From positions 4,809,417 through 4,873,416 of the forward strand of contig NC_043744.1 of assembly GCF_004337985.1 (NCBI RefSeq): a stretch of DNA of 64,000 bases, read 5' to 3'. Positions within the stretch are counted from its first letter, which is position 1, and every line of letters begins with the position of its first letter. The position numbers and the translations under genes were made by a program. The notes under the pieces are model-generated. The model was not told the origin of the DNA, did not search any database, and was given only the letters and a program-made list of their open reading frames with translations. The stretch comes from Pyricularia pennisetigena. Its lineage: Eukaryota > Ascomycota > Sordariomycetes > Magnaporthales > Pyriculariaceae. Shown here piece after piece: positions 43,811 to 55,705 of the stretch.

Positions 43811-46078
43811 TCAACGCCTCCTGCGGTCTTCATCGTCGTAATCGTAACCAACAGGAGGTGCTGGCAAAGAATTACTAGCGTATGGATTGCCATCGATATA
43901 TCGTGGACCATCGTCATACTCATAGCGCCCGTCACGGCTACCGCGACGAGCAGCGGCGAGGGCCCAGTCGTCTTCGTCAGTCCTCGCCCTGCTCCTCGCT
44001 CGGCTCCTTGCCCTCCCTCCCTCATAGTCGCGATCCAGATCTTCCTGATGTTCTCGATCGAGAATGGCGCGTTGTCTAGCTAGGCGTGACATACGGCGCT
44101 CATGGCGAAGTTGTCTTTCATGCTTCCACTCCTGAAGCTCTTTACTCTTCTCGTGGGCTTCCTTGACTTCTGAAATGGCGCCTTTAACGCCCAGGGCAGC
44201 AACGCCGATTGAGGCCGCATCTTGCAGAAGTGCCCTAGTCTTGAGCTTTTTGGCCTCCTCCGGGGAAAGACGTCCATCCTTAACTGCCGCTTGCCGTGCA
44301 TTGCGTTTCTCCATGCTCTGATAGACATTGTGGGCTGCGTGGATGGTCGCCACGCTAGCCAGGCCAATAGTGAGTATTTGCTTACCTCTTTTCCTCTTAG
44401 TCTCCTTCAAATCGTCGTCAGAGTCACCCAAGTCCGTGTCCGATGCTCCATCGTTTCTTCGACTTCCTCCACCGCGTGATCGTGATCGGCTGTACCGTCG
44501 CCGATCGCGATCATCGTCGTACTCATCCGAGTAGCGTCTCCTCCGGCCATCGCCGCGAGACGATCCCCGTGGCGACCCTACATCGCTACGCTTGTCATCT
44601 TCGGGTCCGTTGCCGATACCAATCCTAGCAAGCCGACGGCGAGCACCATCAACGACACTTCGACTGCGGGCACGAACACCCTTGCGAGACTGGGAGCGGG
44701 AACCACCACGGCTAGAGGAGCGACTGCGGGGACGACGAGAGCGTGAGCGCGATCTTCCATCCTCGTCATCATCCTTTCGGCTGTCCATGATCTTCTTCGC
44801 TCCCAGGGCACCTAGACCGGCCGTGGCCAGGGCAGCAAGGCCGGTTACACCGCCGCTGCCGCCACCGCCATCTTTGCTGGAGTCTCGCGCTGCCCTCGAT
44901 CGAGAGCGAGAGCGACCGGTTGCCTTATCTTCTTCAATGTTCTTCTTTGAGCCGTGAATAACCCGGTTTCCAACAAGACCACCAATGACCGACTCTGCAA
45001 GACTCAGTTTCTGATTCTTGTCTGGGTTCTGAGCAGCATCAATCGTAGCGGCACCAGCGGCGGCAGTAAAAACACGCTTCGCCTTCTCTCCTTTCCAACC
45101 ACCGGGTTCTTTCGCAACGCGGAAGGCTTCTGTGGCGCCTGCGATGAGTGAAGCCATGGCAGCCTGCTGGATCTTGTTCTTCTTCTCGGGTGACTTGGAA
45201 CGAGACCTTGAACGGCTTCCCCGGGGCCTGCTGCCTGCGCGACTGCGTGTTTCGGATCTGCCATCCCGGTCACGGTCCTTTTCTTTGTCCTTGTCATCTC
45301 CTCCACCGCCGGTCAGGGCCTTGACGGCGCCGCCAAGACCGGCAGCGGCTAGGGCGCTCTCAAGGAAGTTCTTGTGACCTTCCTTCTTCTTGGGGTCGTC
45401 CTCTTCCTCCTCGTAGTACTTGACCATTTGGCCGTCGCGGCCTTTGTATGCAATCATGGTGGACTTCTTGTCTTCCTTCTCGGCATGCTTGTTGTAAAAT
45501 TCGGCACCCTGGTATGCAGCAAGTGCGCCGGCAGCACCAAGGGCAGCAGACATGGCTGGGTTTCGGTTGACCTCTCCTCCATTTTCTTTACCCTCGTGGC
45601 GGTCGTATAGCTCCTTGCCACCGACAGCGATAGCAGCGCCAGCTATGGCGGCGATTATCTTCTCTTGCTTGGACATGGTGCGCGCACGGCGCTTCTCCTT
45701 CTCCTCTTCGTAGTACACGCTTCCTTCCTTTCTTGAACGACGGTCATAATCACGGTCATACCGATCATAGTCCCTGTCGCGGGGGTCGCGCGAGTAGTAC
45801 GAACGGCGGTCATCATAGTCGTCCCAACCGGGTTCTGCGGACCTGGCCCTCCTAGCATCGCGGTACGACTGACCATGGCCGGGCATGGGAAAGTCGCGCC
45901 GTATCTCCTCGATAGACAAATCGCTGTCCTCTCGGCCACGGGGCACAACCTCACGGCCTGAGTGGCCCCTCATCTCAGTAGCATCAAAGTATCGAGGATC
46001 TCTGTCATCGTAGCGCTCCTCGCGAACGTACTCGCGCCGCGTGGAGCGCCGCGGAGCATCGTAGTCGTACCCGGACAT
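43811..46078 (-). CDS. DR/RSR-rich protein, DUF3824 type
   Basis: Single exon of 755 residues (ATG at 46078). The N-terminal 140 residues are rich in Asp, Arg and Tyr (DRDYDRYDRDYDRR). A central part contains small hydrophobic, Gly/Ala-rich helices after charged linkers (KIIAAIAGAAIAVGGKELYD, SAALGAAGALAAYQGAEFY, ALAAAGLGGAVKALTG, LAALATAGLGALGAKKIM), and RS-like tracts (RSRSRSKSP) follow each. The C terminus is a basic helix (HERQLRHERRMSRLARQRA) and an acidic DYDDED end. Fungal proteins of this kind carry DUF3824 repeats and have no established function; the Gly/Ala helices resemble glycine-zipper membrane segments, and the RS tracts would fit binding to RNA or cytoskeletal partners. A DR-rich exon downstream may extend the C terminus. 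Confidence 0.85.
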   Translation of the reverse strand: MSGYDYDAPRRSTRREYVREERYDDRDPRYFDATEMRGHSGREVVPRGREDSDLSIEEIRRDFPMPGHGQSYRDARRARSAEPGWDDYDDRRSYYSRDPRDRDYDRYDRDYDRRSRKEGSVYYEEEKEKRRARTMSKQEKIIAAIAGAAIAVGGKELYDRHEGKENGGEVNRNPAMSAALGAAGALAAYQGAEFYNKHAEKEDKKSTMIAYKGRDGQMVKYYEEEEDDPKKKEGHKNFLESALAAAGLGGAVKALTGGGGDDKDKEKDRDRDGRSETRSRAGSRPRGSRSRSRSKSPEKKNKIQQAAMASLIAGATEAFRVAKEPGGWKGEKAKRVFTAAAGAATIDAAQNPDKNQKLSLAESVIGGLVGNRVIHGSKKNIEEDKATGRSRSRSRAARDSSKDGGGGSGGVTGLAALATAGLGALGAKKIMDSRKDDDEDGRSRSRSRRPRSRSSSRGGSRSQSRKGVRARSRSVVDGARRRLARIGIGNGPEDDKRSDVGSPRGSSRGDGRRRRYSDEYDDDRDRRRYSRSRSRGGGSRRNDGASDTDLGDSDDDLKETKRKRGKQILTIGLASVATIHAAHNVYQSMEKRNARQAAVKDGRLSPEEAKKLKTRALLQDAASIGVAALGVKGAISEVKEAHEKSKELQEWKHERQLRHERRMSRLARQRAILDREHQEDLDRDYEGGRARSRARSRARTDEDDWALAAARRGSRDGRYEYDDGPRYIDGNPYASNSLPAPPVGYDYDDEDRRRR

Positions 46079-49000
46079 GCGGTGCAGTGTGCGGCAGCAA
46101 TTTATTGGGTTGTCTGTTAACTTTGTTTGTTTCGAAGGGAGGTGTGTGTCGCTCGAGCGACCAAAATGATGCGTTCAAACGGAAATAATAAACGAAATAT
46201 GGTGCAACTAGAAGGCGAGGCGAACAGAGCTACCAGTTTAGCGTCATAAGTATTGAAGAGGTAGTGGGGGGCCCTGGGTGCAATGATGACAAGGGGACCC
46301 TCTTCCACAGCCACGGTTGAAGTGGAGGGGAAAGAGGGGCTGTGAAGGGCACTGAGTTGGCGGGGATGTACAAGATCAAGGAAATGATGATGGCAAAAAG
46401 CCGTTGTGGATTATTCAAGCCTTGATTCTCAGGCAAACACATGGCATCTACGCAGCAATCAATCAATGTCCAAGGTGTAGAAAAATGCAAGCAAGGCTAA
46501 GTATGCAAGAGGAAGACACATGGCTGGTACACGTCGCGGAATAGTCTAGGCACGGCAGGTGTGAAACGGTACGCAAGTGTGCAATGAGGTCAGGGCATAT
46601 GACAACGTTGGGGGTGAGCAATCAGGCACGGCAGGGGCTGACGAACTAGAGAACTAGCGCGTGTGCATAGACAAGTCCTATACATAGATAGGATTTTAAA
46701 AGTCTTTTGGGAATAGATCTTTGGTCTTTCAAGGGAAGCTGACGGATGGGCTTTTTTTGGTGCAGACTGGCGAGGACAAAAATAGGAGATCTTTGGTTCA
46801 TGGTGGGCCTTTGTGCCGCTTATAGAAAAATATGACATGCAGCGGGCATTCTTGAGCCCAACAGGTTTCCAGCGAAATGCAAAATGCAAAATGTGGAATG
46901 CCTCCAGATAGGGGTGCCGGTACCTGCCCAACTGTGGGTGTCATGTCTCTCCACCATGGCCATCCACTAGGCTGGCCCTCATATTGTTAGCTGTTGCTGC
47001 CTTGGAAGGCAGAGGACCTTGGTCAAAGCCTCAAAGGCACCTGGTACTGGCCCAACGATCTTTTTGGACCTTGGAATTCACCTGAGGGACAGAGCCCAAC
47101 CAACCCACTACCGCAAACGGCCGACGCAGCCTGCATTTGTGGCTAGTGATACGTAAGGGAGTGGGGCGGCGCGCCCGATTGGAAACCGAGAAGAAAAGTG
47201 AGTGACGGAAACGGAGTGGATTGCCTGCTCGGAGGTACACCACCACAGTGAATGGTACAAAGACCTCACTGTAACGCACCGCGCTTGGCGGCGTTGCCGA
47301 CCGTCGACATGGTTGTCGCGCTCTGCTGCCATTTAGCAGCCTGACCAGGCGGTTTCTCTCCCGGTTGGTCTGCTGTTGCTGTTGGCTACGAATAGAACCA
47401 TTGCAGTAGGACGGTAGTGGAGTCTCATGAACGTTTAGCCCGGATGAGGCCTCACAGCCGATGCTCGTGCCGCGATGACTGGCTGGTTCCTGCCGCAGTG
47501 CTGATGCTGATGATGTCTGATGACACTTGGGGCTAAATGGCTCGGTCGGGTGTTTCTTTTCACTGTCCGTGTGAAGTGGGACCGATTATGACGGCAGTGG
47601 CTTGGGTGAGGCTAAACTCCCCGCCAGCTCCAAATCAAGCAAGCATAGACACGTGACATTGTTAAGGTGATGAATTTTGACAGCTGGGGGTTTGGTCATC
47701 CTTCCTTGCGGCCCTGACCCTGGTACACCTTAGGAAACCATTGGAGCAGGTGTATGGTAGGGCGTCCAGCAAGGGTGACAGGACAAGGCAAAGCTCAAAC
47801 GGGAGCGATTTGGATATTCACACTGCTTTGTGAACTGTTTGGTCACTGCCAATCGCTGTTTTCCTGTTTCTTTTTTTCGGATTTACTTGCCTTGCTTGTC
47901 TTCGGCTCGCCAATTTCCCATTGCTTTCATTTCACTCGATGCACCGTTCTCTTCATCGCGCATTCAAGTGCCGATGATGAGACACAAGGCAGTACAAGCA
48001 CAGATGTCTGTAATGGCATACACAAGAACAAACGAAATGGGCGTGCCACTGTTAAGGGAATTGTGCATGGTACAAGCTGTTCATTTACGTCCGAGAGTGT
48101 CAGCCTGGACCTGGACCTGCATTTAGTTTGGCAACCAATAACGGGTCCGTGTTTACAGGCTTTACAGTATATGATCAGGGTTTGTAAGGCCGTGAGGGAT
48201 ACCATCTGGCTCGGTGTCCAGTTGAATCTTTGAATGGGTCAACCTCCAACAGCGCAATGCCGCGCACTCCGCGACATCAGCTTGCCAAATCAGGTACAAG
48301 ATTGAAGAAGCTTAGGCAGGAGATTGGTCAACTCGGCTCCGTACTACATCGGAAACTCAGACAAGTTTGCTGGTTGTGATATTCACTGCTACTATCAATC
48401 ATAAATAATGCAATGGTGTCAGCCGGGAGACATTGACTAACAAGAGCAAACACAAAGCGTGTCATCAAACTTGCTCTCTGACTTCCAAACGACCAAGCCA
48501 GCTACCCAGCCTGAATAGATATTCGCCGCGGATTCGCCTTATACACGGCAGGGGTTGACAAGACTGCTTCATGTGCCACTGTATGTTGACATGTTGTTCC
48601 AAATGTCGACGGCGTTGTCCGTTCAATTTGTTTCAAGGAGCGAAACGGGAGGAAAGGTGACTGGCATGTGTTCGCCCTTGTCCTCTTTCCAACGCCCACT
48701 CAGATGGCGAGATTGGTTTCAGGAGATGCCTTGTTCAAAAAATCGGTCACATCAGTCAGAGCATGACAAGGAATACAAACATTTGAATATTGTGTAGCTG
48801 TCTCGGGATATGCAAAGTGAAGGTGGACGTGAGATAGGGTTCGTAATGGAAAGCTTGCGAGTCCTCAAGGATACTTGATACTGGCTACTTATACGTACCT
48901 CATCTTCCCCTATTCTTTCTAGCAGCGGCTTCCAGTTCTGCCGAGTTTCCCGCTGCTAGTACGCTTGCGTCCCTTCCTCACTCGTTTGGAAAGAAATTTA

Positions 49001-49121
49001 TCGCTTGCATAGATCGCAACTTTCCTGTCTTTCAAAATAGGCCAACATTATATTCTCAGTTGCCCAACACCACCAGCAAGTCCTCCTACCTACCATTCGC
49101 AAAAATCACAGAAAGGCGAAA
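46079..49121. other. Intergenic region
   Basis: 3.0 kb between the DUF3824-type start and the GPI-protein start. The longest frame (47754-48233, plus) looks hydrophobic and Cys-rich and matches nothing known; I do not support it. CACGTG at 47650-47655. The right end (48900-49121) is a CT/CA-rich leader of the next gene. Confidence 0.5.
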
Positions 49122-49749
49122 ATGTATCCATCAACAAGTCTGATCACGACATGTATCCTGGCAGCCGGCAAAGTCCTCGCCTATGAACCGCTCCAGCCAA
49201 GACAAGCGTGAGTTCATCATCGTCATATCATTCTCCCTAACAACCTTTTCCCTAGAAACAAACCCATAACTTACACAGTCAAAAAAAAACAAAAAAAAAC
49301 AAAAACAAAACAAATTCACAAATATTAGCACCGACCCCGCCTCATTCACCAAAGCCGTCTCCGCGCTCGTGCACACCTATCTCCCATCGGACTTGTATGC
49401 CCGCCTGACGGCCACCGTCACGGCCCTGGTGCCCGCATCCGAGGCCACCCAGGGCCCGGAGGCGATTCTCGTCTCCGCCCTGGCAGCCTCTCCACCCCCG
49501 ACGTGGCTCACACAGGCCTTCGGCCCGGACGCCGCCGTCTATCAGTCCGGCTTGGCTCAAGGTGTCGAACAGATCCGCCCTGGCGGCAGCGGCGGTGCCC
49601 CCACCACCACCACCACTACCGAGGGTCCGACCGAGACCGAGGCCGCCGCCAATACTACCTCGTCATCCAGCGAGGGTGCTGCCGCCCGGCAGACGCTTGC
49701 GGCGGTTGGTGTGCTTGGCATGGCCGGCCTCCTGGCGGTAGCATTGTAA
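49122..49749 (+). CDS. Small secreted, probably GPI-anchored, Ser/Thr-rich protein
   Basis: Two exons, 49122-49207 and 49329-49749, joined in phase 2 across a 121-nt intron rich in CAAAAA; 168 residues. Residues 1-20 form a signal peptide (YPSTSLITTCILAAGKVLA). The mature part begins EPLQPRQATDPASF, with a possible PR processing site, then a helical ALVxTYLPxDLYARL region, and a TTTTTTEGPTETEAAANTTSSSS spacer in two stretches. A C-terminal hydrophobic segment (LAAVGVLGMAGLLAVAL) fits a GPI signal after the small-residue stretch near SSSSEG. Such proteins are cell-wall or plasma-membrane anchored in fungi. The family has no defined biochemical function; a role as a surface effector is not shown. 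Confidence 0.82.
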
Positions 49750-51617
49750 TGCGTGTTGGCGACTGCTTAGCATCCCGATGAATTTCTCTTACTGTTAATC
49801 CTTGCAGGGCACCTGGTGAGGCCATTGAGGGCATATGTCCTGATCGCTAGCCATAAGCCTGCTCACATCTTCTGCGTTGACTTTGAAAGTTGTAACCAGG
49901 GCTGATGCCTCTTAGCCCGTTTTGTTGGAGATACCTCATACCTATCTTTCTGTATTCAATCAACCTGGCCTGGGCGAATTTCAAGATTAGTTAGAATCGC
50001 GTTGGGTCAGGATCTGGATATCGATTACTAGCCAATTTCAAAATCCACTAAAAGAATTCGTCTGTCTGCCTTTTTGCGCCCATGAGATATGTGAATGCCA
50101 AATCCTTCAGCACCACCGAGGCCCGGCTGACCCAAACCTCTGTAGGTAGTCTGCATTTACATCTGACTAGAGATAGTCGGCGTATAGATCAAACTCGAAG
50201 GGTGTGGAGCTGGATGCATGCCGAGATATACATAGGTTGAGGGATTTATTGAGCCGTATAATGTACAAAGGGTGCCAGCAAACCAAACTATCAAATTCGG
50301 TCTTTTTTGTCTTTTCCGGAGATGTATTTTGACACGAGATGATCAAGATAACAAGAAGAACTAAATGAAAAAGAGTGCAAACTGAAGCCCCCGTCTCTCC
50401 AACTTTTTTTATGTATGGTGGGAAAAAAAAAAAAAAAACGAGCTGTTTTCACCAGATGCGAACAGTCTCTGACCGTAGAGAACAAAGGTTTATGGGCAAG
50501 AAATCAATATCACAATCCTCCCACTCCCAATAGTAAAAGAACCCCCTTTTTTTTGAAATGCAAGCCGTGTCTGGTACTGCGAAAACAACAAAGACAGCCG
50601 AGTATTAGTCCCCGCTACTGGTAATGAAAACCGCGGTTTTTCATGAAAGGAAAAGGGTTTGAGCGGCGAGTTGTCTTGGGTGCGAAAAATGAGAAAACGG
50701 TGCTAATGGTATGCCTAGAACGGTAACAAGTTGTCAAACCGAGGACCTCCGCGCAACAACTGCAGCTTAAAGGCCGGGGTACTGTTGTTGCAAATTGGAG
50801 ATTGAAAAGTCGAAAACAGCAGAAAAACACCAAAAAGTGGAATCCCAGCCCGATAACGCAAAAGTCGCTTTGCAGCAGAGCATAACACACTGTGCTCTCC
50901 TCTAGCCGCAAGGGTATCGAAACCAGTCCGCAAGACGGGGTGTCCGAGATAGACGTGGGAATTGCATGGCACCAAATTAAGACCGAGCAATATCCTGCCG
51001 TTGAGCTGGATAACAGAGCTGCGATTACGGGCAACGGGTCGTGACTCTCGTAAAGATATATCAGTCTTCCCCATCCCCATGTCGTATCTGGCGGCCATGG
51101 CGGAAACGCCACGGTACCTCTAGCCCACACAAATTTGTATGTACTTCTGTGTGTTCCAAAGTCTTGAAAATAAAAGGATCAAGCCCGCAAGCTTGCTGCC
51201 AGGGCAAAGGAAAAATCCGTGGAATCTAAAGCAGCAGTTCATCGCAAGGCTGAACCGTCAATGCAAAATCAAGGCCCAGTGGACATAACCGTATGTGCCT
51301 TATTGCCTCGTTCCGGTGGTATACCACAAGCTATGTCTTTTCAGGACGTGAAAAACCAAGCGAAAGCCCACGGAAGTCCATATTGAAAAGTCGATAGGAT
51401 GGTAGCCTAACGCCGAACACGTTGATGTACCCGCTGGAGTGATATTTGTAGATTGGCAGACAACAGACCAAAACGACCGGCAGGCCAAAGTTTCTCGCTC
51501 GGTCTCGCCAGCGACGTCAATGGTGGTTCTCAAATGTAGAAAAGCCAAACAGATCCCATTCCGTCTCTGCCGAAGGGACGAGAAAACACAACTCATCAAC
51601 ACTGTGGTGCGCTGTGT
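49750..51617. other. Convergent intergenic region
   Basis: 1.9 kb between the GPI-protein stop (+) and the LARP stop (-). It contains poly-A at 50423-50438. A 171-codon minus frame at 50615-51130 is Cys/Phe-rich and unlike a known protein; it may lie in the LARP 3' UTR. No gene is supported. Confidence 0.5.
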
Positions 51618-54473
51618 CTATGCGTGTACCTCCCCGTTGGTAACGCTGGAAAGGGCATCAGAAACCTTTCGTGCCTCGTGGTAATGAGAATCGAGCACTG
51701 CGGGATATGGCCGCCTGCTGTTGACAAGATTCTCATAGAAGCCCAGGAGATATCTCACACCAGCAGGGCTTGGAGGCTGCTTGGCGCCATCATCAAGGGC
51801 AAGTTGACGGAACTCGGTATAGAGCTTGTTGTTAAACGAGTTGGACAAGAGGTCCACCCAGAACCTGTAGAGGTTATGCATGTCGGGGCAAGTCTCTCCT
51901 GGTGCGCTCTTCTTGCGTTGCTCAAGAGCCTGCGAGTGAAAAGTGGAGTAGTTGGTCTTGTTGGCTTCATTCGCACCATCAGAGCTACAAGCTAGTTAGC
52001 ATATGCCAAAAAGCAGAAATTTGAGAGGTCCTCCCTACCTAGAGCTGTGATTTGCTGAGGCATTCGTCAGGTTTTCGTCTGCGGCTCCCTTGACCGACAC
52101 ACGGGGCTTGTTATCCGCGACCACGACAGTTAAGTTCTCAATGTCGCTGTCCTTGAACTGCTGGAACTCCTCAATGCTTGGTCGCTGCTGAGCCACTGGT
52201 GAGAAGTCAGGAACGGTAGCCGACAGCTGATGACCATTGACGGGGTAGTGTCCATTCATGACTGGCCCATGTCCGTAGTGAGAGCCATTGGCAGGGTACA
52301 TTGGGTAAGCGTGCGGATCCACAGCCGAGTTGGCACTGGCGTTCGGGAACTCCGTGTGATAGTTGGTGGGAGACGACGTGTACATGTGGTGAGGGTAACC
52401 ATTTCCATAGGGAATTGGGTGTGTGTGGCGATCAATGTTGTGGTAGATGACGCTGGACGGTCCGTTTGATTTGCCCTCTTCGGCACGGCGACTGAACTCG
52501 AGAATGTATGGCGTCATATCATGACGCGATCGGACTCGCTCAGTACCGTCGTCGCCAGTAACGTAATCAATCTCTTGCGACTGGGCACATGCCGCCTGAA
52601 TGAAGTCAAAGCGGGGAGAGAGGCTCTCAACACGGCGGAAACCGGCGATGGTGGTGAGACGCACAAAGCCTTGAGAGTCCATCCTTTGGCGCAGGTAGAG
52701 GTCTCCGGCAAGATTGTCAAGACTGAGATAAAACTCGATTTGAGCCTTGAGGCCTTGAACGATAAGTTCATCACCATAGTGTGCGGCAGGATACACCGCC
52801 GGGTACGGCTGCATGGGGTATTCTTGGTTTGAAGTTGTAACAGGTAGCGAGGGCATCCTGCCAGGCATGTTTGCTCCGTTGTGTGCGCGCTGTCCATTGT
52901 GAGCGGGCCCAGTTTGAGCACGCGAGGGGAACTTGCGGCCGTTTCCATGACCGGAGTACTGGAACTGATTAGAGGCTGGGTTGAAAGGCTGGGAACCCAT
53001 TCCATTTGCGGCCCCCATGTATCTCTGTCCGTTGGGCCCAAAGTTGCCCTGCTGGTGGTGGCCGGCCCCGTTGTGACCAGCGCCACCTCCACGCCCACGA
53101 TATCCGCCGCGGCCACGTTCACTGCGACCTTCCCGAACTGGATGGTGGCCATTCTCGCCGGTAGCATCGTGGCCCCTGGCGTGGTTCCTCTCACCTGAGT
53201 GCTTACGACGATCCGCGGGAGGGTGGTCTCCGTTGGTAAGCTCTGCCCGCGAGCCCCGAGCCGGAGTATCACCCTTGGGTGGGTATGACGTTGCACCATG
53301 TTCGCCCTTGGCCTTGTCCGCCGGCGATGCGCCAGCGGCCTTGCGCGGCTCACGTGCCGAACTATCCATACCCCCTCTCTTGGGAATAGTAGGAGCCTGG
53401 GACGTCTGCCTAGTATGGGGAGCTGCAGCATCTCGTGCTCGTTCCTTGGACTCTATCTGGCCCTTGGCCGACACTGCAGTCGTGCTGGCGGGTTCCTTGT
53501 CTTCGGAAGTGCCAGATGCGGATGCATGCCCTCCACGGGTGCTTCCAGCTTCGCGACCACCGCGAGCCCCACCACGAGGTCGCGGTTGCTTTGCGTGCTG
53601 GCTAAACTGTGTTTCGTATGTATATGTTGGTGTGATAGGGAAATGAGTCCACTCCTTCTTCGGTTTTGAGGTTGCCGAAGCATCATCAGGCTTCTCAGTG
53701 GGTTTGCTCTTGCCATCTTCAACAGCCGCAACCTCTATTGACGGCCACGAAGCGGGATCCTGGACTGAAGGAGGGTTTTCCGCTTGCACCCTGCTTCCTC
53801 GAGGGGCCGTCCTACGTGATTCGTTTGAAGTAACAGTATTGGTGCGAGATGAGTCGAATGGCTTCTTCGGCGCCCGGACTGCTGATCCATTCTCTGCTTT
53901 CTTAGCCTCGGGCGCGGCCGCAGTGGTCGCAACCGACTTTTGTGGCGCCGGGTTCTGCTTGGCGCGCTCCTGCCACACATTGACCGAAGGGATGGGAGCT
54001 TCGGACAATTGGACCTTGACCTGCTCAACAGTCTTCAGGTTCTCCTTCGCCCGGTCCTGCTCGTTCTCCTTGGTCTTGTCTTGATTCTTTCCCTTCTTGC
54101 CCTTACGAGGTCTTCGTGTATCAGACCCCTTGGACGGAGGCTGAGACTGCGACCCAGCGACAGACACCGCATCGTCACGGGATTCCTGGGTGATTGATCC
54201 TACCACGGAGCTCAGCTCCGAGTCTGTAACTTTGACGGTTGAGAGATCTGTAGAATCCTGGAGGGCTTTGGGAATATCTTGCACGTCCGACGCATTAGAC
54301 GAGGTGACCGACGAGCCGACCGTATTCGTCGTCGAGGGCGGTGCAGAGCTTTCTGGCTGCGAAGTAATCACGGGAGTCGCGACCTGACCACGGGCAGCCT
54401 GTGCATAGGAGAACGCGGGAGCGCTCGCCGGCGTATCCGCAGACGAGGCGGGCTTCGTCGATGGGGAAGCCAT
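51618..54473 (-). CDS. La-motif (LARP) RNA-binding protein, Sro9/Slf1-like
   Basis: Two exons, 54473-52039 and 51984-51618, with a 54-nt intron (GTAGGG donor, TTGTAG acceptor) in phase 2; 933 residues. The first 560 residues are low in complexity: Ser/Thr/Pro-rich, then RG/RGG-like (SERGRGGYRGRGGGAG) and Asn/Gln/His-rich. The La motif follows (about 565-660; LKAQIEFYLSLDNLAGDLYLRQRMD, then RFDFIQAACAQS). No RRM is visible next to it, as in yeast Sro9/Slf1 rather than genuine La. The final exon (MHNLYRFWVDLLSNSFN...YLLGFYENLVNSRRPYP) is conserved in fungal members. Proteins of this class bind mRNA on polysomes and affect translation and decay; location is cytoplasmic by analogy. Confidence 0.9.
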
Positions 54474-55689
54474 GACGGATCAAATCACTCGGAGAGTGAG
54501 AAAAGAAGAAGAAAAAACAAGAAAAATTTAAAAGTGAATTTGCGCAACTCAAGACACCAACGATAATCCGTGTGCCTCGGCCCCAATGGTTGGGATGCCT
54601 CCCCAGCAGTCGTCCGGAGAGGCAGCGGATAAATTCCCCAAGATATCGGGATTAAATCTGAACCAGGTGTAGCAGGGTAAGGGACTGCAGGCGTTGTATT
54701 AGAAGTTGCGACTCGAAAGGGCCGATCGCTCGAAAGATGTTTCCGCGAGGGCTTCCGTCGAGACTGACACCCAATCCAAACGGTCGGGAAAAGCCGAGGA
54801 CAAAAGCCGTCCGTTCCGTTGTGCGAAAAAGACGGGCGAGGGGAAGTCGATCGTCGGTCGAACGATATCGATTTCGTCAAGGGAACGGAGGAAGAGGAGT
54901 TGAGGTGTGTTGATTGTTGGAGGTCCGCGGTAAACGCACGAGGAATAACTTGAAAGGACGTGGTGCAGCAGCAAGTCCCTTCTCCGTTAGTCTGCAGACA
55001 GCTGATGGGAACGCAAAGCGACCGTGCCGCGAGTCTGGAAGACAGTTGGTAGGCAAGACCAGGTACAGCGTCAAGTCCTGTCGGGCAGCGGAGAGGAAAA
55101 TGATACCTTACTTAAGTTCTTCTCCGAATCCTGAATGAATAAACACGAGGAAGCGAGGAGGGGAAAAAAGTCTGCGCAAGTTGACTTTGGGTGCAACTCC
55201 CACAAAAGACGTGTGAGGGCTTGTGTGGGCAAAAAGTTTTTTTTTTTTTTTTTTCCCTGCACTGGAACTTGGAGTTGGGTTGGGCGGTCGGCAGGTTGGC
55301 AGCAGTGGTACCTAAAAATTTGGCCTAATAATGGTGCGCTGCTTCGACGGAGTCTCGTAACTGTGGGGTCCTTTTGGTGGATGCAGTGCCCGCCGCTGGC
55401 TTTTGCGCGAATAGATAGATCGTGCGGTTATTTGCTAGCGGCCTTCGGAGAAACTTCCAGTCAACAAAACCCTGATAGAATGCCCCTCTATTACTGTGTA
55501 TCGTACCCATGAAAAGGAGACACCTTCTGCAGAATATTCCACGGATGCCAGTGTCCTAAGTTGGCGAGTCCCCCGCTGAAGTTGAAGATTGTAAGAAATT
55601 TGATATATTGCCTCCCCTTGAGCAAGACGAGTCAGGACAGGTCAACTTTTGTGTCTGCAGGTGGGAGAAAAAAAAAAAAAAAAAAAAAA

Positions 55690-55705
55690 GAAAGAAAGAA
55701 AGAAA
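55690..55705. repeat. (GAAA)4 microsatellite
   Basis: Four GAAA units following a 20-base A tract (55670-55689), upstream of the LARP gene. Simple-sequence slippage product; no coding role seen. Confidence 0.8.

Noticed and set aside
47754..48233. 159-codon orphan frame
   Set aside because: No start context, domain, or homology that I can recognise; composition fits non-coding DNA.
50615..51130. 171-codon minus-strand frame after the LARP gene
   Set aside because: Probably 3' UTR; Cys/Phe-rich sequence without recognisable features.
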